64,000 bases of DNA, taken from assembly GCA_024742665.1 (NCBI GenBank), contig JANSYA010000001.1:944425-1008424 (forward strand). Direction: 5' to 3'. Source of the stretch: a bacterium. GTDB lineage: Bacteria > Spirochaetota > Leptospiria > Leptospirales > Leptonemataceae. Below are positions 8,025-17,427 of this stretch, in pieces. The first letter of the stretch is position 1, and each line of letters starts with the position of its first letter. Below the pieces are notes generated by a model. The model worked only from the letters and a program-made list of their open reading frames with translations. It did no database searches and had not been told where the DNA came from. The translations under genes and the position numbers were made by a program.

Positions 8025-9497
8025 TCAGGCTGGGCTCACTCCCTCAACCAGCAGGACCAGGCCGTTGATGCCGACCACCCGCACGCGCTGGTTTTCCGGG
8101 ATGCTTTCGCCTCGCGTGCGCGCCTGCCAGATTTCGCTGTGAATATAGATCCGCCCGGAGTTCGGCGTGACTTCGCTTTCGGTTACGCCGATCGAATCCA
8201 GCATCTGTTCCTGACCGCTCACGACCGGTTTGCGGTGACTCTTCGCGGCCATATATACAATGCCGCCCATCAGGCCGCCGGTAATCAGCGTCGAAAAAAT
8301 AAACAGCGCAAGCGACGCGCCCACGAATGCGCCGCCGCTGCGAAACATCATGAGCGCGCCGAGAGTCATACACAGCGTGCCGCCGATCGAAAGCAGACCG
8401 TAGCTCATCACGTTGAATTCTAATATAAAAAAGGCGATCCCCAGTCCGATCAAAGCCAGGCCGGTATAGTCCACGCTCAGACTCTGCATCGCGTACAGGC
8501 CGAGCACCAAAAAGATCGCGCCGATCGCGCCCGGAAAGATCGCGCCGGGATGGTAGATCTCGGCGAAGATGCCGGCGATGCCGAGCATCATGAAGATCAT
8601 GGCCACGTTCGGATTCGCCAGGAAATTCAGAATGCGTCGGCGAAAATCCGCTTCGATCGTTTCTACGCGCGCGTCTTTTAAGTCGAGAACGCGCCGGCCG
8701 TCGCTCATGCGTACACTCTGGCCGTCGATGCGGCGCAGCAGCTCGGCTTCGGTTTCGGCGACCAGATTGATGGCGCCCCGGTTTAACGCTTCGCTGGCGG
8801 TAATATTTTCCGCATGCGTAATCGAACGCACCGCGAAATCTTTATTGCGGCCGTGATACTCGGCCAGGGTTCGCATCTGAGCGCGGGAGTGATTCAAGAG
8901 CTTGCGCTTCATATTCAGCGTATCGTCCGCGCCGGCGGTTTCAGGAATGCGATCTCCGGCGGGGGCCGGAGTCTGCTGCGGCTGCTGGCCGGGTTCGTTT
9001 TGCGGACCGCCGGGACCTGAGGGACCCTGTGGCGCGGGACTGCCGCCGCCGATTTGCACCGGCGTCGCGGAGCCAATATTTGTGGCCGGCGCCATCGCCG
9101 CGATGTGCGAAGCGTACATTAAATAGACGCCGGCCGATCCGCAGGCAGCACCCGGGGGACCGACGTACGTGATGACCGGAACCCGCGAGCTCAGAATTTC
9201 GCGGATCATATTATCCATCGAGCTGACCAGGCCGCCGGGAGTGTCCATGACGACCAGCAGGGCCGCGGCGTTCGCCTGTTCGGCGGTTTCGATCGCCTGA
9301 GAAAGATTTTCCATGGCCGAGGGCGTAATCGCGCCGGAGATTTCCACCCGGTACACGACGGGGGTCTGGTCGGCCTGCGTATCAGGCGCGGCCGCCGGCT
9401 CAGGCGACTGGGAGTGCAGGCCGCCGCTTGCGAGGCCGAGTCCCAGGGCGACCGCCATAAGGGCGGTGGAAAAGAATCGTTTGCGATGCTCGATCAT
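8025..9497 (-). CDS. long-form NfeD membrane serine protease (ClpP-class)
   Basis: A 490-residue protein with a signal peptide (start 9497, MIEHRKRFFSTALMAVALG), a ClpP-like protease domain (about 50-270), four to five transmembrane helices (about 310-430) and a C-terminal NfeD OB-fold domain. The protease part shows VVMDTPGGLVSSM, the nucleophile region GAACGSAGVYLM and a Lys-containing stretch (LNMKRKLLNHSRAQ), fitting the Ser-Lys dyad of the archaeal relative PH1510. A Gly/Pro/Gln-rich linker of about 45 residues sits inside the protease domain. Family members cleave the hydrophobic end of slipins, and a slipin gene follows directly. Confidence 0.9.
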   Translation of the reverse strand: MIEHRKRFFSTALMAVALGLGLASGGLHSQSPEPAAAPDTQADQTPVVYRVEISGAITPSAMENLSQAIETAEQANAAALLVVMDTPGGLVSSMDNMIREILSSRVPVITYVGPPGAACGSAGVYLMYASHIAAMAPATNIGSATPVQIGGGSPAPQGPSGPGGPQNEPGQQPQQTPAPAGDRIPETAGADDTLNMKRKLLNHSRAQMRTLAEYHGRNKDFAVRSITHAENITASEALNRGAINLVAETEAELLRRIDGQSVRMSDGRRVLDLKDARVETIEADFRRRILNFLANPNVAMIFMMLGIAGIFAEIYHPGAIFPGAIGAIFLVLGLYAMQSLSVDYTGLALIGLGIAFFILEFNVMSYGLLSIGGTLCMTLGALMMFRSGGAFVGASLALFIFSTLITGGLMGGIVYMAAKSHRKPVVSGQEQMLDSIGVTESEVTPNSGRIYIHSEIWQARTRGESIPENQRVRVVGINGLVLLVEGVSPA

Positions 9498-9633
9498 TCT
9501 AACAAAGACAAGCCACCCGGGCGCGCTCTGGCAACTACTATTAAGCGGCGGTTGATTCGCGTCTGCCTGACATTCCGCATGCATCGGCGGCTCCGCTGTC
9601 CGGCCGGCGAGCCATGACCCCTGGTTCCGGCCG

Positions 9634-10935
9634 TCAGCCGGCGACGAGGCCGAGCGTCTTGCGTGCGATGGCGAGCTCTTCGTCGGCTGGAATCACGAAG
9701 ACGCGCGTTTTAGAATTCGCCGCCTGGATTTCGCCGTCGGGCGGCGGCGATTCGTTTTTCGCCGGATCCAGGGCGATGCCCGCGCCCGCGTCGAGCCCGC
9801 TCAGAATCTTTTCGCGTACGATCGCCGCGTTTTCGCCGATGCCGGCGGTAAAAGCGATCGCGTCGACCGCGCCGCCGAGGGCCGCCATATAGGCGCCGAG
9901 ATATTTCTTCGCGCGATAGCAGAAGACGTCCAGAGCCAGTCCGGCCGTCGCAGCCTGCCCGGCATCGTCGCCGGCCCGCGCCGCCAGGATATCGCGCATA
10001 TCGCTGTGCCCGCAGATGCCCTTCAGACCGGAGGCTTTATTGAGCATACGGCCGACCTCGTCGATCGAAAGGCCTTCTTTCTCGATCAGCACTTCGATCA
10101 TCGCCGGATCCAGATCGCCGGAGCGCGTGCCCATCACCAGTCCTTCGAGGGGGGTGAAGCCCATGCTGGTGTCGATGGAGCGGCCGCCGCGGATGGCGCA
10201 GACGCTCGCGCCGTTGCCGAGATGCATCGTAATCAATTTGAGTTTGTTTCTGGAATCGCCGGATTCGTCCGTTTCGCCTTTCGCGCCGGCCTGCAGGCGT
10301 TCCGCGATCACCTGCGCGCAATATTCGTGAGAAGTGCCGTGAAAGCCGTACCGACGCAGCCCGTGCTTTTCGGCGATCGCGCGCGGCAGGGCGTACGTAT
10401 GGGCTTCGGGTGGAATCGTCGCATGAAAGGCCGTGTCGAATACGCCGACCTGCGGCACTCCGAAAAGATGCGCGCATTCGCGAATGCCCGTTAAATTGGC
10501 GGGATTGTGCAGCGGCGCGAACTCGGCGCAACGTTCGATGATCGCAATGTTCTCGTCATCCAGCAGGACCGGCGCTTTGATAAAGGGCCCGCCGTGTACG
10601 ACGCGATGGCCGACGCCCAGGCGATGTTCCGGGGGAAAGACGCCGCGCTGCGCGAAGATCTCGCTGATCTTTTGCAATGCGCTCTGGTGTTTTAAGCCGG
10701 CGACCGCGACGCGTTCTTCAGCCGGGGTCCTGTCATCGCCGCCGCTGTTTTCGCCATCATTATAAAAGCGAATCCGAAAGCCGGCCTCGTCCGAACCCAG
10801 TCGTTCGGCGGTGGCGTCGGCGATGACCGTGAGTCCTGCATTCGAATTCGACGGCGTCCGCGAAGCAGGGTCCAGGCGAAAGACGTCGATCTTGAGCGAC
10901 GAGCTGCCGCAGTTGCAAACCAGAATTTCTTTCAT
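9634..10935 (-). CDS. ackA: acetate (or butyrate) kinase
   Basis: A 433-residue kinase making ATP and an organic acid from an acyl phosphate, or the reverse. Visible motifs are NCGSSSLK (8-15), RVVHGG (about 110), VFDTAFH (about 165), YGFHGTSHEY, HLGNGAS, GTRSGDLDP and AGIGENA. These are the acetate-kinase signatures, but the protein is about 30 residues longer than usual because of hydrophilic additions near residues 60-75 and 215-230. It lies 47 bases downstream of a Ptb/Pta-like acyltransferase gene on the same strand, so the two likely interconvert acyl-CoA and acid plus ATP. With Ptb as partner, butyrate or a branched acid is possible. Confidence 0.9.
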   Translation of the reverse strand: MKEILVCNCGSSSLKIDVFRLDPASRTPSNSNAGLTVIADATAERLGSDEAGFRIRFYNDGENSGGDDRTPAEERVAVAGLKHQSALQKISEIFAQRGVFPPEHRLGVGHRVVHGGPFIKAPVLLDDENIAIIERCAEFAPLHNPANLTGIRECAHLFGVPQVGVFDTAFHATIPPEAHTYALPRAIAEKHGLRRYGFHGTSHEYCAQVIAERLQAGAKGETDESGDSRNKLKLITMHLGNGASVCAIRGGRSIDTSMGFTPLEGLVMGTRSGDLDPAMIEVLIEKEGLSIDEVGRMLNKASGLKGICGHSDMRDILAARAGDDAGQAATAGLALDVFCYRAKKYLGAYMAALGGAVDAIAFTAGIGENAAIVREKILSGLDAGAGIALDPAKNESPPPDGEIQAANSKTRVFVIPADEELAIARKTLGLVAG

Positions 10936-10982
10936 GATATGATTCAGCCGCGCGAAAAAAATCTATGCTCCGTAAGAGCGAA

Positions 10983-11957
10983 TCAAAAGTGGACTTTGCC
11001 GATTTTAACTCGTTTGCTGACAGTGGCGCCGGCCACGTAGACCGCGCAGGCGATGCCCATCAGCTTGCAAATCATCGGATCGGAGCGGCTGGGCAGCACG
11101 ACGGGCGTCTTCGCGCCGAAGATCAGGCCCGCGCTTACGCCGCCTGAAATATGCGCGAAGGACTTCGCGAGCACGTTGCCGGTCGTGATTTCCGGCACCA
11201 GCAGAATGTCCGCGTGACCGGCGACCGGGCCGGTGACCTTTTTATATTTGGCCGCGACCGGATTGATAGCGTTATCGAGAGCGAAGGGGCCGTCCACGAT
11301 GCCGCCGTGAAACTGCCGGCGATCGCTCATCTTCGCGAGGGCCGCCGCTTCGAGCGTCGCTTCGATATTCGGCTGGATCACTTCGACCGCCGAGAGCACG
11401 GCTACTTTGGGCACTTCAATATCGAAGAGCTGCGCGAGAGCGACGGTGTTGGCGATGATGCGCGCTTTCTTTTCTAAGTCCGGCTTAATGTTCATGGCGC
11501 CGTCGGTAATAAATAAAAGCCGGCCGAGATGGGTCGCGTCCAGAATGAAAACGTGGTTGAGCATATTGTCCGTGCGCAGGCCCACGTCGCGACTGATGAC
11601 GGTGCGCAAAAAATCATCCGAATGGATATAGCCTTTCATATAAATCTGGGCTTTGCCGGAGCTGACTTCTTCGACGGCGCGATAGGCGGCTTTGACCGGA
11701 TCCTGAACGTCGATGATGTCGATCTCGTGCAGATCGACGCCGGCCTTTTCGGCGTTCGCGTGAATCAGCTTTTCGTCCCCGACAAGAACCGTCGTCGCGA
11801 TCTTTTCGTCCCGGGCCTGGGCCGCGGCGATCAGAGTTTGTTCGTCGGTGCCTGAGGCTACGGCGATGCGCTGGGTCGGATACTCCTGGATTTTCTTTCG
11901 AACTTCTTCGAAATTCTTAACGGGTTCTGTTGGCGTGCTTGCGGAGGATTCACTCAT
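10983..11957 (-). CDS. phosphate acyltransferase (phosphotransbutyrylase/phosphotransacetylase)
   Basis: A 324-residue cytosolic enzyme of the PTA_PTB family, transferring an acyl group between CoA and phosphate. It shows the family layout: an N-terminal Rossmann-like part (RIAVASGTDEQTLIAAAQARD), YMKGYIHSDDFLRTV, LFITDGAMNIKPDL and C-terminal ALDNAINPVAAKYK, VPEITTGNVLAKSF and GAKTPVVLPSRSD. The length and the set of motifs are closer to Ptb than to the long Pta. Start 11957 is the first ATG before the conserved domain; a longer reading to 12266 is low-complexity and overlaps the divergent transporter start. It is co-directional with ackA. Confidence 0.85.
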   Translation of the reverse strand: MSESSASTPTEPVKNFEEVRKKIQEYPTQRIAVASGTDEQTLIAAAQARDEKIATTVLVGDEKLIHANAEKAGVDLHEIDIIDVQDPVKAAYRAVEEVSSGKAQIYMKGYIHSDDFLRTVISRDVGLRTDNMLNHVFILDATHLGRLLFITDGAMNIKPDLEKKARIIANTVALAQLFDIEVPKVAVLSAVEVIQPNIEATLEAAALAKMSDRRQFHGGIVDGPFALDNAINPVAAKYKKVTGPVAGHADILLVPEITTGNVLAKSFAHISGGVSAGLIFGAKTPVVLPSRSDPMICKLMGIACAVYVAGATVSKRVKIGKVHF

Positions 11958-12089
11958 AGCGTAACTCGGCCCGCTTCTCTGCGGACCTGTCAAGCAGTTT
12001 GGATTTGAATCTGGTTGACGTGCGACACATCGCGATCCGGTGTTCGCCCATATACACGACCGCCGCCGGGCGGTCATCGGAGTGATTGA

Positions 12090-13562
12090 ATGCGAGTTTT
12101 TCTCAAGCGAGGTCCGGCGCCGCGCGCTGTCGCCATGGTCCGTATGTTGCGAATAACGCGTCTGGCGCTGCTGACGGCGGCTCTGATCGCCCCGGCCTGG
12201 AGTCTGGCGGCCCAGAGTGCAGGCGACGATTCGAATCCCGCCGTCGCTTCCGGCGATTCCGAACAAAAGTACCGGGCCCTGCTGGACCGGGCGCAGGCCG
12301 GCGAAGCGGAAGCGCTCTTTCGGCGGCTGCAGACGGAAAGCGAAGAACTCAACTGGGCCCAGGCGGACGCGATCGAGGTCGTCGGTAATTTGCGTTTTCT
12401 AAAAATGGATCCCGCCGATCCGGCGACGAACGCGCCCGGCATCTATCTGATTCGTTCGCTTGAGGGCGAGCTCTTTGTGCTGACGCTGCCGGAAGATCGA
12501 GGTGAGCTTGCGAAGGGCTCCGCTTCGGTCTACGCCGGCCTGGCTGATCAGGTGAAATTTCGCATGAGCTTTCCGCTGCTTTCGGTCTCCGCGCGAGTCG
12601 ACGGCGAAGAGTATCGCTTCGTGCGCTACGCGGGGGCCCCGGAACGCGGTCTTTTGGATCGCCTGTTTTATGTGTTCATTATTCTGATGCTGTTCTTCGT
12701 CATGATGGGCATGGGCATGACATTGCGCTTGAAGGACTTCGCCCTTGTGCTGCTCAAGCCGAAAGCGATGATCGTCGGGCCGCTCTGTCAGTTCGGAGTG
12801 CTGCCGGCCCTGGCCGTCGCCTTCGGATACGCCGCCGGCTATCCCGAAGAGGCGCCCTTCATCTTCGTGGGCTTGATTCTGGTTTCGGCGAGTCCGGGCG
12901 GCGTCACTTCGAATCTCATGACCTACTGGGCGAAGGGCGATCTGGCGCTGTCCGTTTCGATGACCGCGATCTCCACGATACTGTCGCTGTTTTTTACGCC
13001 GCTGATTTTAACCTATTACGCTTCGAGCGTTCCGACGGTGGTGATCCCGGTCAAAGACGTCGCCCTGCAGATTATGGCGCTGGTGATCGTGCCGCTGATC
13101 GTCGGCATGGCCGTGCGTCGCTGGGCGGAGGCCTTCGCGTTAAAGTCTGAAAAATTCTTTTCGGCTCTGGGAGTCTTCGCGCTCCTCTTTTTGATCATCA
13201 CCGGGGTGGCGAATAATCTCGATAAATTCTCGGATCTGGATCGCTACGGTCTGAAGTTTTACGCGGTGATCTTCGGATTGACCATCAGCGCGATGGTCTT
13301 CAGCATGATCGTCGCGAAGCTTTTAAGCATCGACAATTTCCAGATTCGCGCGATCGCTCTGGAAACCGGTCTGCAGAACGCGGCCCTGGCCATGACCATC
13401 GCGATTCTCTTACAGGACAGGATGGGGGATTTTAATAGCTCGATGTTCGCGGTGGCCGGTCTCTTCGGTCTCTGGATGTACGTCGCCGGCGGAATCATGA
13501 TTGCGATCTTCCCGCGAGTGCTGCCGGTGGATCATAAAGTCCGGATCAAAGACGAACGCTGA
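12090..13562 (+). CDS. BASS-family (bile acid:sodium symporter-like) transporter with extra N-terminal domain
   Basis: A 490-residue membrane protein. Residues about 190-475 hold a BASS transporter core with some nine or ten hydrophobic helices and the two family signatures ASPGGVTSNLMTYWAKGDLALS and ETGLQNAALA, which form the crossed-helix sodium site. Unlike ordinary BASS proteins (about 320 residues), it begins with a signal peptide (ending AWSLAAQSAG) and an extracytoplasmic region of about 150 residues rich in Glu/Ala followed by beta-type sequence. The start at 12090 has GGAG 7 bases upstream. The substrate is probably an organic anion taken up with sodium; the role of the added domain is unknown. 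Confidence 0.85.
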   Translation: MRVFLKRGPAPRAVAMVRMLRITRLALLTAALIAPAWSLAAQSAGDDSNPAVASGDSEQKYRALLDRAQAGEAEALFRRLQTESEELNWAQADAIEVVGNLRFLKMDPADPATNAPGIYLIRSLEGELFVLTLPEDRGELAKGSASVYAGLADQVKFRMSFPLLSVSARVDGEEYRFVRYAGAPERGLLDRLFYVFIILMLFFVMMGMGMTLRLKDFALVLLKPKAMIVGPLCQFGVLPALAVAFGYAAGYPEEAPFIFVGLILVSASPGGVTSNLMTYWAKGDLALSVSMTAISTILSLFFTPLILTYYASSVPTVVIPVKDVALQIMALVIVPLIVGMAVRRWAEAFALKSEKFFSALGVFALLFLIITGVANNLDKFSDLDRYGLKFYAVIFGLTISAMVFSMIVAKLLSIDNFQIRAIALETGLQNAALAMTIAILLQDRMGDFNSSMFAVAGLFGLWMYVAGGIMIAIFPRVLPVDHKVRIKDER

Positions 13563-13609
13563 AAGCGGCCGCCTGGTGGAGGAGGGCGGCGAGTCGCGGC
13601 GGATGAGCC

Positions 13610-14476
13610 TTAAAAGAAAGAGCGGTGCGCGTAGATTCCACGGAGTTCTTCGCGCGCCATCTCGCTTTCCGCCAGCTCGCGCTCGAAGTGCTTGCGCTTT
13701 GGAACGTAGCTTTCTTTCAGCGGAATTTCCAGGCGCGCCGCGGTTTCGTTGAATTCGTTGGAGTAGACCGTGAAGGCGTGTTTGTCGATGCCGCTTTCGT
13801 CGAGCAGAATGCCGACCATGGTCAGACCGAGGCCCGCGCCTTCAGAATCGTCGCCGTGATCGGTATAGAAATCGAGCAGGCTCTTAAATGATTTCGCGGC
13901 TTCGAATTTCTTGCGAATCCGGCCCTCTTCGATGTCGAGCAAAGTGAACATATTCTTCACTTTGATATGCATTACGTCTTCGTTGTAATAGAAAGTGGCG
14001 ATGACGGGGAAATTCATTTCGCGAAAACGATCACGATAGGTTTCGACCCGGGCGCCGTTCAGACGCTCCCGGAAAATTGTCATACCTTTTTGGTATTCGG
14101 AGAGGTCGTCCGGGTTCAGGCCCTCTTCTTGAAAGAGCACCCGTTTCAAATTCGCTTTGGTTGCGTTGATAACGAGTTCTTTGGCGGCCGTATAGACGAT
14201 GTCCATCAGATCCATCCGATCGTACTTTTTCAGGATCGTCGCGGCGATGATCTTCAAAATACTCTCGCCGCGATCACTGAGGATATAGGTCTTCAGTGAG
14301 ATAATCTTTTGTTCGTCGACGAGCGATTGGATCGCGGGTTCGAGTTCGTTCACACCAATGCGCTTCATGCTCTCTTCAGTTATTACGCTTTCTCCAGTAG
14401 TCATGTCACTGAACCGTACTGTCCTCTGTGGAATCAACGAGAAAACGCTCCGCTTCCGGGCGTCGGCTGAATTCAC
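13610..14476 (-). CDS. GHKL-type ATPase domain protein (histidine-kinase-like, no phosphoacceptor domain)
   Basis: A cytosolic protein of up to 288 residues with an isolated HATPase_c fold. The N-box is AAKELVINATKAN (about residues 97-109) and the G-box GDDSEGAGLGLTMVG (about 213-227). No HisKA domain, receiver or membrane segment is present, so it resembles anti-sigma kinases or the stand-alone ATPase proteins of spirochaetes. The GTG at 14476 overlaps the GlcD stop codon in a GTGA arrangement, suggesting translational coupling; ATGs at 14404 and 14368 are alternative starts. The role is not known. Confidence 0.75.
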   Translation of the reverse strand: MNSADARKRSVFSLIPQRTVRFSDMTTGESVITEESMKRIGVNELEPAIQSLVDEQKIISLKTYILSDRGESILKIIAATILKKYDRMDLMDIVYTAAKELVINATKANLKRVLFQEEGLNPDDLSEYQKGMTIFRERLNGARVETYRDRFREMNFPVIATFYYNEDVMHIKVKNMFTLLDIEEGRIRKKFEAAKSFKSLLDFYTDHGDDSEGAGLGLTMVGILLDESGIDKHAFTVYSNEFNETAARLEIPLKESYVPKRKHFERELAESEMAREELRGIYAHRSFF

Positions 14477-15957
14477 TCGTTCGCAGCGGGGAGGACTTTC
14501 CCCGGATTGAGAATACCCCCGGGATCCAGGACCGCTTTAATGCCCCGCATTAATTGAATCTCGGCTTGCGAACGGGAATAATGCAAGTATTTCTTTTTTA
14601 ACAGGCCAATTCCGTGTTCGGCGCTGATCGATCCGCCCGCCCGGGCGATGCGGCTGAAGAGTTCCGCGTCCAGCGCCGGCAGCGACTCCCGGAAGCTTTC
14701 GAGCCCGGAATCCGCGCCGCCGGCCTCGGAGTCGTCCGGAATAAAATTCAGATGCAGATTGCCGTCGCCGAGATGGCCGAAGACCAGCATCCGCACGCCC
14801 GCGAATCCGGCCGTCAGGAATTTCGTTGCCTCCGCCACAAATTCCGACATGGCCGCCGCGGGCACCGAGACGTCGTGTTTGTGTACGGCCCGCGCCTCAA
14901 GAGCGATGCTTTCGCTGATGCCCTCCCGAAATTTCCATAGCTCCGCGGCCTGGCTGGAGTTGCCCGCCACGCGCACATCCAGAGCCAGACTCGCGACGGC
15001 GTCCGAAGAGAAAATCTCAAGCGCGGCGTCCATGCTTTGATCGCTTTCATCCCAGCTCATAATGACGTAGCCCGGATAATCGGCGGCGGCGAAGGGCGCC
15101 CGCAGATTCAAGTGCTGCCGTACGATTTGCAGGCTGGCCGCGTCGAAGTACTCGAATGTAAGGGGTCGCACCCCGCCGCTGCGGACGATCGTCAGCAAAC
15201 GCAAAGCGGCCGCCAGATCCGGCACCGCGAAGAGCGCTGTGGCTTCCGTCCGGGGCGCCGGCGGCAGCCGAATCACCGCTTCGGTAATAATTCCCAGGCA
15301 GCCTTCGGAGCCGATGAAGAGCGAGCGCAGATCAAAGCCGGAGTTGTTTTTTAAGATGTGGCCGGGAAAAGTTAAGATTTCGCCGGTACCCGTCACCACC
15401 GTCAGGCCGGTCACGTAGTCTCGCAGGCCGCCGACGGAAATCATGCGCGTGCCGCCGGCGTTCGTGGCGATATTGCCGCCCACCTGAGAGGAGCCGCTCG
15501 CCGCCAGATCCAGTGGAAACTGGCAGCCGTGTTCCCGGGCGTGCTCCTGGGCGACGGCGGTGATCATGCCGGCTTCTACGTGCAGGGCCGGCAAATAAGG
15601 ATCGAAGTCGATCAGGCGATTCATGCGACTCAGCGATAGAACGACTTCGCCGTGGGCGGCGACCGCTCCGCCGCTCAATCCCGTGCGACCGCCGGAGGCC
15701 GTCACCGCCAGGCGCTGTTCGTAACAGTAGCGAATCAGGGCCGCGACTTCGTCCGTCGTTTCCGGAAAGACCAGCACCGAGAAGTCCGGCGCGGTGACGC
15801 GGGTGCGATCGCGACCGTACTCCAGGAATTCGTCTTCGCTGAAATGCGCGTTAGCGTTCGCGCTCTCTATATCGGCTCGCGTATATAAAACGCCCCGCGT
15901 CAGGCATGCTCGCAGCCCCGCGGAGTGTCGGTCTTCGCCCGGATTCTGAAATTGCAT
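14473..15957 (-). CDS. FAD-linked D-2-hydroxyacid dehydrogenase (GlcD/DLD family)
   Basis: A 494-residue flavoprotein that oxidises a D-2-hydroxyacid such as D-lactate, glycolate or D-2-hydroxyglutarate. The PCMH FAD-binding half contains VTASGGRTGLSGGAV, ASGSSQVGGNIATNAGG and GSEGCLGIITEAVIRLP. The C-terminal FAD_oxidase_C half has HLGDGNLHLNF and ISAEHGIGLLKKKYL. Length and layout match the family. It lies one base after the DUF368 gene and overlaps the ATPase-domain gene, so the three are probably one transcript. The substrate cannot be read from sequence alone. Confidence 0.9.
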   Translation of the reverse strand: MQFQNPGEDRHSAGLRACLTRGVLYTRADIESANANAHFSEDEFLEYGRDRTRVTAPDFSVLVFPETTDEVAALIRYCYEQRLAVTASGGRTGLSGGAVAAHGEVVLSLSRMNRLIDFDPYLPALHVEAGMITAVAQEHAREHGCQFPLDLAASGSSQVGGNIATNAGGTRMISVGGLRDYVTGLTVVTGTGEILTFPGHILKNNSGFDLRSLFIGSEGCLGIITEAVIRLPPAPRTEATALFAVPDLAAALRLLTIVRSGGVRPLTFEYFDAASLQIVRQHLNLRAPFAAADYPGYVIMSWDESDQSMDAALEIFSSDAVASLALDVRVAGNSSQAAELWKFREGISESIALEARAVHKHDVSVPAAAMSEFVAEATKFLTAGFAGVRMLVFGHLGDGNLHLNFIPDDSEAGGADSGLESFRESLPALDAELFSRIARAGGSISAEHGIGLLKKKYLHYSRSQAEIQLMRGIKAVLDPGGILNPGKVLPAANE

Positions 15958-15958
15958 A

Positions 15959-17299
15959 TTAGACCGGCGGATCGGGATCTCCCAGCTTCTGCGAAACTAT
16001 TTCCAGCGCGTAAATCGCCAGCGCGCCGAAGAGCGTCAGGCCTACGCCGATGCCGATCAGCGTCGGCGAAAGCGTTTCGCCGTGTAGATGATTCACCGGC
16101 CACAGTCCGCGCAGACTGCCGATCATCAGGCCGGTCAGGACCGCCATCGTCATGGAGTGGTGTCGATCGAGCAAAAAGCGCAGCAGGCGCACGAACGAAA
16201 AGATGCCGATGGCGATGCCCGCGATAAAAAACAGCACCAATGTCAATGCGGGCCAGAGCGCCGGATCCACCTGGCCGTTCAGCGCCAGATCTTTGAGCGC
16301 GCTGCTTAAATCGCGCAGGGCGCTGGTCGTTAACTTGTACTGGCCGAGAATTACGAGAATATAGGCGCCCGAGATGCCCGGCAGGATCATGGCGCAGATG
16401 GCCAGCGCGCCGCTGAATAAAACGAAGAGCGGAGCCGTGCTGCCTTCGGAAATCAGCTGCCCCTGAATCAGGATCGTGTCGCTTCCCGAATCCGCATCAG
16501 CGCGCGCCTCCGCTACGCCGTCTTTCAAAACGATGCGCAGATTGTCCAGGCCGTCGTCGTCGACCTGCGGCGCCGTCGATGCCAGCTGATCCGCCGGCGG
16601 CATGGTCAAAATAAATTCGCCAGCCGCCCCGCCCCGGGGGGTCGTCACTGTGACGCGATAGCTGCGGGCGGAGTCACTCAGCGGCAGGTTCAGATTCCAT
16701 TTGCCTTTGGCGTCGGTGAAGATCGGGTGATCGGCGTCGCCGCCTATTCTGGAACTGACGCCCGATTGCCGCGCTCCGGGATCCAGCAGGGCGCGAAACT
16801 CCAGCTTCGCTTCGCTGACCCGAGAGATGCCGACCAGAAAAAAGACGGCGATCGCCGCGGCGGCCATCACCGCGAATTCCTGCCAGCGCCGCTGCATCAT
16901 GCGATAGGGCACGCTGATCGAAAAGAGAATCAGTCCAAAGAAGAAAGCGTACGCGTAATAGGCGTAGTTCTCAAGTACGAAAGGAATGATACGGGTCATG
17001 ATCAGCAGAGCCGCCACGATGCCGAGCAAGAGCGGGATCAGAAAGCCCCACTCGATTTCTTTGAGTTCGTTCAGTGCTGCAGCGCGCCTGGGGCCGTGCC
17101 AGAAAAATACGATCAGTTTCAGCATGCTCAGGGCGTGGCGCAGCTCGACTGAGCCGATGGCATGAATCAGGTGGTCGTAGATCCCGCTGATCAGGGCGAT
17201 CGTGCCGCCCGAAACGCCCGGAATGATGTCGGCCAGGCCCATGGCGAAACCTTTGGCCAGCACAATGCATTTGGCCTTTAGCGATCGATACTGCTGCAT
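15959..17299 (-). CDS. DUF368 (PopT-like) polyprenyl-phosphate transporter with large periplasmic insert
   Basis: A 446-residue inner-membrane protein. DUF368 proteins are reported to return undecaprenyl phosphate across the membrane for reuse in envelope synthesis. The internal duplication is visible: IIPGVSGGT (26-33) and ILPGISGAY (306-313), each starting a re-entrant half. Between the halves lies an insert of about 130 residues (160-290) with beta-type sequence such as KGKWNLNLPLSDSARSYRVTV, which has the look of an extracytoplasmic Ig-like or carbohydrate-binding domain and accounts for the extra length compared with about 280-310 residues normally. It is first in a likely three-gene operon with glcD. 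Confidence 0.85.
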   Translation of the reverse strand: MQQYRSLKAKCIVLAKGFAMGLADIIPGVSGGTIALISGIYDHLIHAIGSVELRHALSMLKLIVFFWHGPRRAAALNELKEIEWGFLIPLLLGIVAALLIMTRIIPFVLENYAYYAYAFFFGLILFSISVPYRMMQRRWQEFAVMAAAAIAVFFLVGISRVSEAKLEFRALLDPGARQSGVSSRIGGDADHPIFTDAKGKWNLNLPLSDSARSYRVTVTTPRGGAAGEFILTMPPADQLASTAPQVDDDGLDNLRIVLKDGVAEARADADSGSDTILIQGQLISEGSTAPLFVLFSGALAICAMILPGISGAYILVILGQYKLTTSALRDLSSALKDLALNGQVDPALWPALTLVLFFIAGIAIGIFSFVRLLRFLLDRHHSMTMAVLTGLMIGSLRGLWPVNHLHGETLSPTLIGIGVGLTLFGALAIYALEIVSQKLGDPDPPV

Positions 17300-17427
17300 A
17301 GACCCGCCAGAAAACAGCTCCCGGGGGACCTGTAAATTGAAAAACCCCGCCTGGGTGGAGGGATCGGTCGAGCGGGGCCGCGAATATTATTGCTCTGTGA
17401 AGTCGCCGCCGGATTGCTGTTCGGAAC

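Noticed and set aside
11958..12266. N-terminal extension of the phosphate acyltransferase
   Set aside because: Low-complexity, overlaps the start of the divergent transporter gene, and the family domain begins after ATG 11957.
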